The position numbers and the translations under genes are program-made. Shown in pieces: positions 43,612-54,461 of a stretch of DNA of 64,000 nt. The notes under the pieces are model-generated. The model searched no databases. It was not told the DNA's origin and was given only the letters and a program-made list of their open reading frames with translations. Origin of the DNA: Alphaproteobacteria bacterium. Lineage in GTDB: Bacteria; Pseudomonadota; Alphaproteobacteria; Micropepsales; Micropepsaceae. The stretch is taken from NCBI GenBank assembly GCA_019247845.1, contig JAFBAL010000038.1, positions 62,001 to 126,000 on the forward strand, read 5' to 3'. Each line of letters opens with the position of its first letter. Positions within the stretch are counted from its first letter, which is position 1.

Positions 43612-43739
43612 AGGCCGCGATGCCGTTCCCCCCACGGCATGCGGTCCGCGGACCTAGCGGCCCACGGGCGCGCTTTAGGGTGCGCGTAAAAAGCAGCGGT
43701 CGCCGGAGCGTTTTCCCCCCTCGCTCCGGCGACTTTTTT
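43612..43739 (+). ncRNA. possible second structured RNA with C-rich loops
   Basis: This 313-bp gap (43425-43737) has no convincing gene. Hairpin A is GGCCGC-g-ATGCCGT (43613-43626) against ACGGCAT-GCGGTC (43634-43646), 13 bp with one bulge, loop TCCCCCC. It is followed by a palindrome GGTCCGCGGACC and the terminator stem with loop TTTTCCCCCCT. The T run lies on the plus strand, yet no plus-strand gene is upstream, so a plus-strand RNA would explain it. I find no good promoter, and the stem could equally serve the minus-strand operon; strand and existence are uncertain. Confidence 0.3.
43699..43739. terminator. strong terminator hairpin after the DUF3828 gene
   Basis: Perfect 12-bp stem GTCGCCGGAGCG / CGCTCCGGCGAC (43699-43710, 43722-43733) with an 11-nt loop. 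On the plus strand TTTTTT follows at once; on the minus strand TTTTT follows after 6 bases. It begins 4 bp after the DUF3828 stop and so ends the EF-G/DUF3828 transcript, and may work both ways. Confidence 0.8.
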
Positions 43740-44226
43740 ATTTGTGCTGCTTGGATTCTTCGGCAATGCCGTCCTTCAGCAGCTTCACCAGGCTCGGCGT
43801 GTCCTTGGTGTGAGTGTCGTGGATGCGCCAGCCGCCCTTCGTCAGCACCAGGTCGAGCGTCATCTGCCGCGGCCCGTCGGGAAAGCGCAGCTCGACCTTT
43901 GCCGCCGCGGCGCTGGATCCCAGAGATGCGACCGAGAGCACCTTGGCCCTCATGCCGCCGGGGTCCTGGCAATCGCAGACCGGATCGCCGTCGAGCGTTC
44001 CGACCTCGCCGTCCGCCAGCTTTTCGTCCTGGCGGATCAGCGCGATCAGCGGCGCGTCGAAGACCCGCGCCGCCGTGCCGTCGCAGGTCGGGCAGAACGA
44101 GCTGTTGCGATATTGCCCATACAAATCGTCGACGAAGGCTTGCGCGGTGCCGCTGGCAGCCGCGCAAGGAACGGAGGCGGCGACCGCGAGAAGCGCGACC
44201 GCCGCCGGCCAGATGCGCACCCTCAC
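43738..44226 (-). CDS. exported DUF3828-like protein
   Basis: 162 residues. Signal peptide IWPAAVALLAVAASVPCAAA, then AQAFVDDLYGQYRNSSFCPTCDG, PVCDCQDPGG and LVLTKGGWRIHDTHTKDTPSLVKLLKDG, which match the NTF2-like DUF3828 pattern. Cys residues in SFCPTC and VCDC could pair. It begins at GTG 44226 (or GTG 44220), overlapping the stop of the EF-G gene, so it is translationally coupled. Confidence 0.75.
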   Translation of the reverse strand: MRVRIWPAAVALLAVAASVPCAAASGTAQAFVDDLYGQYRNSSFCPTCDGTAARVFDAPLIALIRQDEKLADGEVGTLDGDPVCDCQDPGGMRAKVLSVASLGSSAAAAKVELRFPDGPRQMTLDLVLTKGGWRIHDTHTKDTPSLVKLLKDGIAEESKQHK

Positions 44227-46253
44227 GCCGCCGCCCGCTTCGCGGTGACGACCTGATCGGCGAGCTTGCCGGTCAGTTCGGCCAGATGGTCGAAAGCCTT
44301 CTCGAAGGTCCCCACGCCTTGCGTCAGCGAGCGCAGCTCGATGATGAGGTCGGCGATCTCCGATTGCGGCATCTGCGCTTCGACCGTGTCCCAGCCTTTC
44401 CAGCCGTCGCGCGCGTCGAAGCCCATGAGCTGCCCGCGTCTGCTGCTCACGACCTGGTTGACCTTGGCCGTCGCCTCGCTCGGGACGTGGATGCGCACAT
44501 GCATGATCGGCTCCAAGAGCACCGGCGCGCAGTTGGGCATGCCTTCCTGCATCGCGATTCGGCCTGCAGTCTGGAATGCCGCATCGGAAGAGTCGACGGT
44601 ATGATACGAGCCGTCGATCAGCGCCACCGCGACGTCCACCACGGGGAAGCCGAGCGGGCCTTCCTTCAGATAGTCGGCCACGCCCTTCTCGACCGAGGGT
44701 ATCCACTGCTTCGGCACCACGCCGCCCTTGATCTGGTCGAGGAAGGCGAAGGCGCTGCCGCGCGGCAGCGGCTTGATCTCGATGATGACGTCGCCGAACT
44801 GGCCGTGACCGCCCGACTGGCGCTTGTGGCGGCCGTGCTGGGTGACGCCTTTCTTGATCGTCTCCTTATACGGCACGCGCGGACGATGGGTGTTGAGCTT
44901 GAGGCCGTATTTGCTTTGCAGCTTCTCGACCGCGACCTTCAGGTGGATTTCGCCCTGGCCCTCCAAGGCCATCTCCTGCAGCTCGGCGTTCTGGTCGAAA
45001 TGCAGCGACGGATCTTCCTCGCGCAGCTTGGCGAGCGCGGCGGTGAGCTTGACCTCGTCCTTGCGGTCGGCCGCCTCGACGGCGAGGCGATAGACGGGCG
45101 TCAGGTGCTCGACCTTGGGCCCGGCCGGAACCTTCTTGGAGGTCGACAGCATGTCGCCGGTCACGACCCCTTCAAGCCGCCCCAGCGCCACGGTGTCGCC
45201 GGCATGGGCTTCCGTGAGCTTGATCTGCGCTTCGCCTTTCAGCGCCGAGATGCCGCCGACGCGCGCATCGGCGCCGGACGCGGTATGCAGCACCGCGCCG
45301 TCCTTCAGCGTCCCCGCCATCACGCGGCCGAGCGAAAGCTTGCCGCCGTGACTGGAATGGTAGGTCTTGAGCACCTGGACGACGGTGTCGGCGCCGGCCT
45401 CGATCTTGAGCCTGTCGGCGGCCGCCTTCACCTCGGGCACCTCGTGGCGCAGCGCCTTGAGCAGCCGCTCGACGCCGTTGTTGGTCTCGGCCGAGCCCAG
45501 CAGCGCGGGTACGACGAGGCCCTCGGCGAGCTCGCGCGACAGATCGGCGACCACTTCGTCGCGCGGCGGCTCGACGTCGGAGAGCAGCTCCTCCATCAGG
45601 TGCTCGTCGTAGTCGGCGAGCTTCTCCAGCATCGCGAAGCGCTCGGCTTTCTCGGCGTCCTTGTCGGGGATGTCGACAAGCTCGGCGGGCTGGCCGGGCT
45701 TGAACACCCAGGCGCGCTCCAGCGCCAGGTCGACGAAGCCGGTGACGCGGCCGCCCTCGACGATGGGGATCTGGCGCACCAGGAGCGGCGTGTCGCTGAC
45801 CTCGCGCATCGCTTCGAGCAGGTCGCGCAGGCTTCCGTCGGCCTTGTCGATCTTGTTGACGAAGAGGAAATGGGGGATGTGCAGGTCGGTCAGCCGCTTC
45901 AAATAAGGCTTGAGCATCTGCATCTTCGCGGGCTCGGGCTCGCATACCACGACGGCGGCGTCGATTCCGGGAAGGACGTTCAGCGCGTCCTGAAGGAACT
46001 CGATCGAGCCGGGGCAATCCAGGAAGGTGAAGCTCTCGTCGAGATATTTGGTCGTGGCGCAATTGACCTCGACGCTCATCTGGCGCTCGCGCGCCTCGGC
46101 GCTGGAATCGCCCACCGTGTTCTTCTGGGCCACGGCGCCCTTGCGCTGGATCGCGCCGCTCGCGAAGAGAATGCTTTCCAGCAACGTCGTCTTGCCGCTG
46201 CCGTATGGTCCCACCAGGGCCACGGTGCGTGGCCCTTTTCCTCCATTGGACAT
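44223..46253 (-). CDS. EF-G-like translational GTPase
   Basis: 676 residues. G1 GPYGSGKTT, G3 DCPGS and G4 NKID are intact, followed by EF-G domains II-V with SGGHGQFGDVIIEIKPL and FQTAGRIAMQEGMPN. The usual RGITI of G2 is replaced by RQMSVEVNCATTKY, typical of the separate EF-G-like branch found beside the true FusA. It is not the main elongation factor, since rpsL-rpsG-tuf are absent; a recycling or stress role is possible. GGAGG 6 bp before ATG 46253 decides the start. Confidence 0.88.
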   Translation of the reverse strand: MSNGGKGPRTVALVGPYGSGKTTLLESILFASGAIQRKGAVAQKNTVGDSSAEARERQMSVEVNCATTKYLDESFTFLDCPGSIEFLQDALNVLPGIDAAVVVCEPEPAKMQMLKPYLKRLTDLHIPHFLFVNKIDKADGSLRDLLEAMREVSDTPLLVRQIPIVEGGRVTGFVDLALERAWVFKPGQPAELVDIPDKDAEKAERFAMLEKLADYDEHLMEELLSDVEPPRDEVVADLSRELAEGLVVPALLGSAETNNGVERLLKALRHEVPEVKAAADRLKIEAGADTVVQVLKTYHSSHGGKLSLGRVMAGTLKDGAVLHTASGADARVGGISALKGEAQIKLTEAHAGDTVALGRLEGVVTGDMLSTSKKVPAGPKVEHLTPVYRLAVEAADRKDEVKLTAALAKLREEDPSLHFDQNAELQEMALEGQGEIHLKVAVEKLQSKYGLKLNTHRPRVPYKETIKKGVTQHGRHKRQSGGHGQFGDVIIEIKPLPRGSAFAFLDQIKGGVVPKQWIPSVEKGVADYLKEGPLGFPVVDVAVALIDGSYHTVDSSDAAFQTAGRIAMQEGMPNCAPVLLEPIMHVRIHVPSEATAKVNQVVSSRRGQLMGFDARDGWKGWDTVEAQMPQSEIADLIIELRSLTQGVGTFEKAFDHLAELTGKLADQVVTAKRAAA

Positions 46254-46390
46254 GATCGCCTCCATCACCCTTTAACGCAGGGCGTCGAGGCGCGGCGGGC
46301 GTCTTCTTCCCAAGGCTTTGGGCGGCGTCACGCGCCCCGCTATGGGCCGATGCTCGCGCCGTTCCGGGGCGCTTGCAAGGGCTTGACGCG

Positions 46391-47638
46391 TCAATGCTTG
46401 GGGGCGCAGCCGGGCTTTGCGATCTCGACACGGCGGTTCTTGGCACGGCCGGCATCGTCGTCGTTGCTTGCCACCGGCACGGTCTTGCCATAGCCTTTGA
46501 AGGTCAGACGGTCGGCCGCGATGCCGTGGCCGGTCAGCCAGGCGACGACGGACTTCGCCCGCGCTTCGGAAAGCTTCTGGTTATAGGCGTCGTTGCCGAC
46601 GTTGTCGGTATGGCCCTGGACCTCGACCTTCAGGCCGGCGTCCTTCTGCAGGATGCCCAGCACGTTCTGCAGCACCGGATCGGAGTCCGGCTTCAAGGTC
46701 GATTTGTTGAAGTCGAACAGCACGCCGTAGAGCGCTACGTGACACGCTTTGCCCAGCTGCTTGGCGAGATCGTCCGCCGCGCCGGCATCGGCGACCTGGA
46801 TGGAATAGTTGCCGCCGCCGTTGTGCAGATAGGCCCAGATGTTGCGGCCGTTCTTTGCGTAATGCGCCGTCAGGGTCGCATCGGTCTGGCTGGCGCCCGC
46901 GGATTCCTGGATGATGGTCCAGCCCGCCTTGGTCAGCGCGTTGTGGTATTGCGAAACGAACAGCACCGTCGAGAGGCCGGGCGGCTCGTTGTAGTTCCTG
47001 ACGAGGTAGCCGTTGCCCACCACTTGCGGCTCCTCGGAGCCCGGCATCTCGACCGTCATCGGCCCGCTCTCGCGGCCGCCCGAGCCGTCCGTGGAACCGG
47101 GCAGCGGCGGCAGATAGGGAAAGTCGCCCTTCTCGACGGAGACCTTCTGGGGCGTGGCGGCCGGCGGCGCCGCGACGAGGGTCTGCGGCGGGCCGCCGGC
47201 CTCGACGATGTCCATGCGCAGGTCGTCCCGGCCGAAGATCTTGATATAGCCCCAGACGTCCTTGCCGTCCTTCTGGCGGCGGACCATCGCCGAGAACGGG
47301 TTGCTGTCGTATTCGACGCTGACGTTCCAGCCCTGGCTCACGAAGACCTGCTTCACCTTCGCGTTCCAGATCTGCTTGCCGGGCATGGTGTCGGGCACGC
47401 CGCTCACGGTCATGTTCACATGCCAGTGGCGGCCGCGCTTCTCGACCGCCGCGTCGCTGCCGGGATTGTAGAATTCGGCGACGCCGTAGTCTTCTTGGAT
47501 GATGCTGTCCTGGCCGTCGGACGGGAATACGTCCTTCGGCAGCGTCATGTAGGAGGGCAGCGTCTTCTGCGGCGCCTTCGCCGCGCCCGCGCCAAAAGCC
47601 GCGCACATGCACAATGCCGCCAAAACGACGCGCTTCAT
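46391..47638 (-). CDS. OmpA family outer-membrane protein
   Basis: 415 residues. Signal peptide VLAALCMCAAFGAGAA, two similar alpha/beta modules of about 100 residues (each with a WNVSVEYDS or WTIIQESAG type hairpin and a WGYIK or WAYLHN strand), and a C-terminal OmpA domain: LFDFNKSTLKPDSDPVLQNVLGILQK, VEVQGHTDNVGNDAYNQKLSEARAKSVVAWL. The OmpA domain binds peptidoglycan. Stands alone, with its own ATG at 47638. Confidence 0.9.
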   Translation of the reverse strand: MKRVVLAALCMCAAFGAGAAKAPQKTLPSYMTLPKDVFPSDGQDSIIQEDYGVAEFYNPGSDAAVEKRGRHWHVNMTVSGVPDTMPGKQIWNAKVKQVFVSQGWNVSVEYDSNPFSAMVRRQKDGKDVWGYIKIFGRDDLRMDIVEAGGPPQTLVAAPPAATPQKVSVEKGDFPYLPPLPGSTDGSGGRESGPMTVEMPGSEEPQVVGNGYLVRNYNEPPGLSTVLFVSQYHNALTKAGWTIIQESAGASQTDATLTAHYAKNGRNIWAYLHNGGGNYSIQVADAGAADDLAKQLGKACHVALYGVLFDFNKSTLKPDSDPVLQNVLGILQKDAGLKVEVQGHTDNVGNDAYNQKLSEARAKSVVAWLTGHGIAADRLTFKGYGKTVPVASNDDDAGRAKNRRVEIAKPGCAPKH

Positions 47639-47700
47639 GAAATCCCCCGGTTGAGCTCGATCCGGCGATGCTCATAGCGGCGAACGAGTATCGGCGCCAG

Positions 47701-48255
47701 TCAGGCCGTGACGGCTTCGAAGACAGCCGTCTCCGGCGTGCGGCGCTGCAAGGTGTCGACCATGTCTTCCAGCGCCTTGACCAGGGCCGCGCGGTCCTGG
47801 CGGCGCACGGCGTCCTCGACCATGTCGTTCAGGAAGGCGCTGCGCGCCATGTGGCCGATCGGGGAGGCTATGGTGAGGAACAGCGGCACGCGCCCCTGCA
47901 CCCATGCCGCGATCAGGCCGGGCAGTTCGGTATTGTAGAGCGCGCAGCGCTGCAGAACCATGATCTCCACCCCGCTGTCGGCGCGATAGCCGAGCGGATG
48001 GCCCTTGGTCTTCGGTATCAGCACGATGCCCGAGCGGTCGGGCCGCCAGCTTTCGCTCAGCTCGGGCATCACCCGCCAGGCGCAGTGGAACTCGCGGCAT
48101 ACCTTGAACCGCGTCGCATAGATCGCGCAGCCGCCGTCGGAGCGGAGGTTCTGGCAACGCACGCCTGCGAGCTTGCGAAGCTCGGGCTGGTTGATGTGCA
48201 GCTCGGTGCAGCACACCGTGCATTTGCCGCAATCGCGTCCCGGAACGAGGTCCAT
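47701..48255 (-). CDS. YkgJ-type Cys-cluster protein
   Basis: 184 residues beginning with a metal-site cluster CGKCTVCCTELHI, then VRCQNL, CAIYATRFKVCREFHCAW: eight Cys that may bind zinc or an iron-sulfur centre as in YkgJ/DUF proteins. The rest is helical. Function unknown. It lies between the OmpA gene and aatA, all on the minus strand. Confidence 0.8.
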   Translation of the reverse strand: MDLVPGRDCGKCTVCCTELHINQPELRKLAGVRCQNLRSDGGCAIYATRFKVCREFHCAWRVMPELSESWRPDRSGIVLIPKTKGHPLGYRADSGVEIMVLQRCALYNTELPGLIAAWVQGRVPLFLTIASPIGHMARSAFLNDMVEDAVRRQDRAALVKALEDMVDTLQRRTPETAVFEAVTA

Positions 48256-48339
48256 GGGCGCCTCCCCGAGCGTAGTGGAGAGGAGGCGGCCGTTAGGGAC
48301 AATTCACGTTGCCGGGATGTCGAACACGGTCGCGTGAAT

Positions 48340-50063
<1,724 letters not shown>

Positions 50064-50071
<8 letters not shown>

Positions 50072-50432
50072 TCTCCATCGAGTCGACGCGGTCCGGATAG
50101 AAGGCGAGATGGCCTTCGATCGCCGCGACCGCGGGATAGGGATGCTCATAGGTCCACACGGCATTCTCGGCGCCGCCCTTGATCGAGTAGTACGAGCACT
50201 CGCCCTTGTAGGGGCAGTAGGTCGTATGCGTGCTGCGCTCAAGCTGCGTCATGTCGGCGTCTTCGCGCGGCACGTATTGCACGGCCGGATACGATGCCTC
50301 GCGCAGGCTGAGTGCCTTGCTTGTATCGACGAGTACGCGTCCGCCCGCGCGCACGACGACTTGGCCGTTCGTCCGCTCGATGACGATGGGATGGTCGGGG
50401 CCCGGTATCTTCATTGCGGCGCCAGTCTTCAT
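50064..50432 (-). CDS. DUF427 family protein
   Basis: 122 residues of the DUF427 fold: GPDHPIVIERTNGQVVVRAGGRVLVDTSKALSLREASYPAVQYVPREDADM, HTTYCPYKGECSYYSI and AVWTYEHPYPAVAAIEGHLAFYPDRVD. Conserved but uncharacterised; a small single-domain cytoplasmic protein. ATG 50432 lies 4 bp after the DUF486 stop; a second Met at codon 7 is possible. Confidence 0.88.
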
Positions 50433-50436
50433 CGCG

Positions 50437-50772
50437 TCACCATTTGTTGAAGGCGAAGAATGCCGCCAAGCCCAGGAAAGCGAAAGCGACGAAGTGGTTC
50501 CATTTCAGCGCTTCGTGCAGATAGGTGACGGAGAATATCGCGAACACGCCGAGCGTGATCACCTCTTGCATCGTCTTGAGCTGGGCGGCGGAATAGACGC
50601 GGTAGCCGAAATGGTTGGCCGGCACCGCCAGGCAGTATTCGAAGAACGCGATACCCCAGCCGATCAGGACAAGCAGCCACACCGGCGCGTTCGGATAGCG
50701 CAGCTGGCCGTACCAGGCGAAAGTCATGAACACGTTGGAGCCGCAGAGCAGCAGAATCGGCAGGAAGCGCAT
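50437..50772 (-). CDS. DMT superfamily (DUF486) membrane protein
   Basis: 111 residues with four predicted helices (FLPILLLCGSNVFMTFAWYG, VWLLVLIGWGIAFFEYCLAVPANHFGY, MQEVITLGVFAIFSVTYL, HFVAFAFLGLAAFFAF). This is the half-size DMT/DUF486 type, thought to work as a dimer; substrate unknown. Cotranscribed with DUF427 (4 bp gap). Confidence 0.87.
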   Translation of the reverse strand: MRFLPILLLCGSNVFMTFAWYGQLRYPNAPVWLLVLIGWGIAFFEYCLAVPANHFGYRVYSAAQLKTMQEVITLGVFAIFSVTYLHEALKWNHFVAFAFLGLAAFFAFNKW

Positions 50773-50895
50773 CAAAACCTCATGGGCTGAAACTCACGAT
50801 ATCGTGTTGCCGGGAGCCGGTGCCGGATGGACCCCCTTCGTGGACGCCAGATTGCCGCAAATGGTATGGTTCGCCCAGCTTTTGGGGAGGCTCCG

Positions 50896-51468
50896 ATGCG
50901 AATCCTTGTCGCGACATTGTTCGGCGTGGCCTGTGCTTTGGCATCCAACGCGAACGCGGCGGTCACCGTGCTGGGTCCGGGGCCGGCGCAGGAATGTTTC
51001 GACTTCGCCGAAAACGGCGGCGATCTGCATGAGGGTCTGATCCGCTGCTCCTTCGCGCTCGAGTCGACGCTCTCCGTTCCCGATCGCGCGGCCACCTTCG
51101 TCAATCGCGGCGTGCTGCGCCTGGGGCTTCACCAGAACGAGCAGGCGCTCGCCGACATCAATTCCGGCATCGCGCTCGATCCCGTCTCGGGCGACACCTA
51201 TATCGACCGCGGCGCGGCGGCAATGGCACTCGGCCGCTACGACGACGCGCTGCAGGATCTGAACAAAGGCATCTCGCTCAGCCCACACCGTCCCCACATC
51301 GCATATTACGATCGTGCAATCATCGACGAGCGCAACGGGGACATCCGCGCGGCTTATTACGACTACAAGAAAGCGCTCGAGCTCGAGCCGAACTTCGCGC
51401 CGGCAGCGATGGAGCTGAAGCGCTTCCGAGTCGTGCATAAGCAGAGCGGCAGCGGCGGCGGCGTCTGA
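50896..51468 (+). CDS. exported TPR protein
   Basis: 190 residues. Signal peptide MRILVATLFGVACALASNANA, then about three TPR units of 34 residues (ATFVNRGVLRLGLHQNEQALADINSGIALDP, DTYIDRGAAAMALGRYDDALQDLNKGISLSP, IAYYDRAIIDERNGDIRAAYYDYKKALELEP). TPRs mediate protein contacts in the periplasm. GGGGAGG precedes ATG 50896. Confidence 0.88.
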   Translation: MRILVATLFGVACALASNANAAVTVLGPGPAQECFDFAENGGDLHEGLIRCSFALESTLSVPDRAATFVNRGVLRLGLHQNEQALADINSGIALDPVSGDTYIDRGAAAMALGRYDDALQDLNKGISLSPHRPHIAYYDRAIIDERNGDIRAAYYDYKKALELEPNFAPAAMELKRFRVVHKQSGSGGGV

Positions 51469-51802
51469 CGTAGAATTCACCAATTTTTCGTCGCGACTCC
51501 GATGGCGCTCAGGCGCGCGCGACACATCGTTACAATTTCTCCATTGAGCGGGACGGACCGCGCTCCGACAGTCTCAGCGGCCGTGCCTCCTCGGCGTTCC
51601 CCAGTGACGGGCACGGCTTTCCGGGCGGCCGGGTCACGCTTCGATGCCCCCACATCGGTCCATGATCCGGCCGCCCAACTACCGCCGCAAATGCTGGTTT
51701 GGCTGGATTCCCTGATAGTTTGGGACACGCCAGGACTTGTCTTGCGCGCAGGCGCCTCTATGTAGGGAGCGGCGCCCCGTCATTTCGAGCGAGTTATTGC
51801 CC
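51469..51802 (+). other. 334-bp gap ahead of the RND outer-membrane factor gene
   Basis: No convincing gene. Short frames on both strands look like chance in GC-rich DNA. A promoter is possible at TTGTCT (51737-51742) and TATGTA (51759-51764), 16 bp apart, about 35 bp before the ATG at 51803. Otherwise I see nothing definite. Confidence 0.4.
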
Positions 51803-53311
51803 ATGAAAATCCTGCTGCGTTCGGTTTCGCTGCTTCTGTCCGGTGTGGCGGTGGCCGCCTGCTCGACGGACCCGCCCGTGGCGCTCCAGCCGTCCGAGAT
51901 GCCGTCTGCCTTCACCGCGCCGACGACCAAGAGCGCGCAGGCTTGGCCGTCGACGGATTGGTGGACGGGCTTCCAGAGCGCCGAGCTGACCGAGCTCGAG
52001 GTCAACGCCGAGAAGAACAATCTCGACCTGGCCGCTGCCGCGGCGCGCGTGCTGCAGGCCCGCGGCAATACCGGGCTCGCCGCTTCGGCGCTGTTCCCCG
52101 CGGTCGATCTCCAGGGTACCGCGTCGCGCAGCGGCTCCAAGGTTCCGTTCACGACGGCGGGCTCTGGCGGATCGCATGTCGGCGGCGGCGGGCACACGGT
52201 GACCTCCGGCACCTCGAGCATCACCGAGAACAGCTTCGGCGTGTCGCTGAACGCGAGCTACGAGCTCGACTTCTGGGGCCTGGCGCAGGACAACCTTCGC
52301 GCCGCGCAGAACAACGCGCGCTCGGCGCTCTATGCCCAGCGCGTGGTCGGGCTCACCGTCACCTCCGACGTCGCCAACACCTATCTCGACGTGCTGGCGC
52401 TGCGCGACCGCATCGCGATCCTCAAGCAGAACGTCGATGCGGCGAAGCGTATCCTCAAGATCACCGAGGCCAAGGTCGCCAACGGCGTGTCGTCGAACCT
52501 CGATCTCGCGCAGCAGCGCGCCATCGTCGCCGGCGCCGAGTCGTCGATCCCCGCGCTGGAAGAGCAGGAGCGCGAGGCGCGCTATGCGCTCGCCGTGCTC
52601 GAGGGCCGCATCCCCGAAGGCTTCGACGTCAAGGCGCAGGGCCTGGGCAATATCGCCGCCCCGCCGGTGCAGCCCGACATGCCGGCGCAGCTTCTGGTGC
52701 GCCGCCCCGACATCGCCGCGGCCGAGGCCAATCTCGTCTCGGCGCATGCCAGCGTCGATGCCGCGCGCGCCGCGTTCCTGCCCGCCATCGGCCTCACCGG
52801 ATCGGTGGGCTATGCCAATCCGCAGATCGGCTCGCTGCTGAGCCCCGAGAGCCTGGCCTGGACCATCGGCGCCTCGCTGCTCCAGACCATCTTCGACGGC
52901 GGCGCCAAGACGTCTCAGCTCGACATCAACAAGGCGCGCGAGACCGAGCTCGTCGCCGACTACCGCTCAACGGTGTTCAACGCGCTCTCCGACGCGGAAA
53001 GCTCGCTCGGCCAGGTGACGAGCCTCGCCGAGCAGGAGCGTCTCGTCACCGAGCAGGTGAACGCCGCACAGGAAGCCTTCCGCATCTCCGAGCTGCAGTA
53101 CCGCGAAGGCGTGACCGACCTGCTCGCCGTGCTCCAGGCGCAGCAGCAGCTCTTCACCTCGCAGGACACCTTGGTGCAGATCAAGCTCGCCCGCCTCCAG
53201 GCCGGCGTCAGCCTCTACCGCGCGCTGGGCGGCGGCTGGACGCTCGACCAGGACAAAGACGCGCCGACGCGCAACGAGTTCAACCCGCTGCCGATTCCGG
53301 TCCAGCTTTAG
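51803..53311 (+). CDS. outer-membrane factor of an RND-type efflux system (NodT family)
   Basis: 502 residues. Lipobox VAACS, then two TolC-like repeats with paired helices: WWTGFQSAELTELEVNAEKNNLDLAAAAARVLQARG and FNALSDAESSLGQVTSLAEQERLVTEQVNAAQEAFRISELQYREGVTDLLAVLQAQQQL. It is the exit duct of a tripartite pump, but no RND or fusion protein is next to it, so it must pair with genes elsewhere. Overlaps the aldo/keto reductase gene by 4 bp. Confidence 0.9.
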   Translation: MKILLRSVSLLLSGVAVAACSTDPPVALQPSEMPSAFTAPTTKSAQAWPSTDWWTGFQSAELTELEVNAEKNNLDLAAAAARVLQARGNTGLAASALFPAVDLQGTASRSGSKVPFTTAGSGGSHVGGGGHTVTSGTSSITENSFGVSLNASYELDFWGLAQDNLRAAQNNARSALYAQRVVGLTVTSDVANTYLDVLALRDRIAILKQNVDAAKRILKITEAKVANGVSSNLDLAQQRAIVAGAESSIPALEEQEREARYALAVLEGRIPEGFDVKAQGLGNIAAPPVQPDMPAQLLVRRPDIAAAEANLVSAHASVDAARAAFLPAIGLTGSVGYANPQIGSLLSPESLAWTIGASLLQTIFDGGAKTSQLDINKARETELVADYRSTVFNALSDAESSLGQVTSLAEQERLVTEQVNAAQEAFRISELQYREGVTDLLAVLQAQQQLFTSQDTLVQIKLARLQAGVSLYRALGGGWTLDQDKDAPTRNEFNPLPIPVQL

Positions 53312-54303
53312 GCGTGCCCCAGCACGCGGTGCGGCGTGTAGGGCTTCGACAGCGCCTTGATCTCGTCGTCGTCGAGCTTGAGCGAGACGGCGGCGATGGC
53401 GTCTTCCAGGTGGCTCATCTTCGACGCGCCGACGATCGGTGAGGTCACGCCCTTGCGGCTCAGCAGCCAGGCGAGGGCGACCTGCGCGTTCGGCACGCCG
53501 CGCCTGGCCGCGACGTCGCTGACCGCGTCGACCACGGCGAAGTCGCTCTCCTGATAGTACATGTCGTGGGCGAAGGCGTCGGACTTGGCGCGCGCGGTCT
53601 CGCCCCCGCTTTTGCCGGCATCCTGCCTGCGGCGGTTGCCGGTCAGGAAGCCGCGCGCCAGCGGGCTCCACGGGATCACGCCGATACCTTCCGCGATGCA
53701 GAGCGGCAGCATCTCGCGCTCCTCCTCGCGATAGACGAGGTTGTAGTGGTTCTGCATGGTCACGAAGCGCGTCTTGCCGCGCCGCTCCTGGGTGTGGAGA
53801 TAGTCCGCGAACTGCCACGCATACATCGACGAGGCGCCGATATAGCGCGCCTTGCCCGAGCGCACGACGTCGTCCAGCGCGTCGATGGTCTCCTCGATCG
53901 GCGTCGTCGGATCGAAGCGGTGGATCTGATAGAGGTCGACGTAATCCATGCCCAGCCGGCGCAGCGAATTGTCGATGCCGTGCATGATGTGCTTGCGCGA
54001 CAGCCCGCGCTCGTTGGGGTCGTTGCTCATCGGCGAACAGACCTTGGTGGCGACGACGATGCGCTCGCGGGAATCGGCGAAGTCCTTCAGCGCCCGGCCC
54101 AGCACCTCTTCGCTCACGCCCAACGAATAGACGTCTGCGGTGTCGAAGAAATTGATCCCGGCCTCGAGCGCGCGCTTGATGAAGGGCCGGCTCGCCTCCT
54201 CGTCGAGAACCCAGTCGCGCCACTTCGGCGTGCCGTAGGTCATCGCGCCCAGGCAGATGCGGGTAACCTTGAGGCCGGTGTTTCCGAGAGAGACCTTGTC
54301 CAT
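53308..54303 (-). CDS. aldo/keto reductase
   Basis: 331 residues of the AKR fold, YajO-like group: the tetrad has Asp in INFFDTADVYSLG, Tyr in VYS, Lys in VVATKV and His in YQIHRFD. Further signs are the NADP-binding GASKMSHLEDAIAAVSLKL and GRALK. It reduces aldehydes or ketones with NADPH. ATG 54303 follows GGAG at 7 bp spacing. Confidence 0.92.
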   Translation of the reverse strand: MDKVSLGNTGLKVTRICLGAMTYGTPKWRDWVLDEEASRPFIKRALEAGINFFDTADVYSLGVSEEVLGRALKDFADSRERIVVATKVCSPMSNDPNERGLSRKHIMHGIDNSLRRLGMDYVDLYQIHRFDPTTPIEETIDALDDVVRSGKARYIGASSMYAWQFADYLHTQERRGKTRFVTMQNHYNLVYREEEREMLPLCIAEGIGVIPWSPLARGFLTGNRRRQDAGKSGGETARAKSDAFAHDMYYQESDFAVVDAVSDVAARRGVPNAQVALAWLLSRKGVTSPIVGASKMSHLEDAIAAVSLKLDDDEIKALSKPYTPHRVLGHA

Positions 54304-54368
54304 GCGCGGCTCCTGTTGCGTCTGCTAACAGACTAACGCCGCTGGTAACCTTATGCCCAGCGTAACGA

Positions 54369-54441
54369 TTGTCCCAATTGGGTTCACCCCTTAACGTGCA
54401 GGGACAGATTCGCTGTCGGACGGGGGCGTTCGCGACAGCGA
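54369..54441 (+). promoter_or_regulatory. palindrome and hairpin ahead of a possible micropeptide
   Basis: A possible promoter, TTGTCC (54369-54374) and TTAACG (54391-54396) at 16 bp, contains the 10-bp palindrome CCCAATTGGG (54373-54382). Downstream is a perfect hairpin TCGCTGTCG / CGACAGCGA (54410-54418, 54433-54441) with a 14-nt loop. A GGGGAAGGGG ribosome site follows at 54445-54454. Confidence 0.4.
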
Positions 54442-54461
54442 TGAGGGGAAGGGGAATACCC

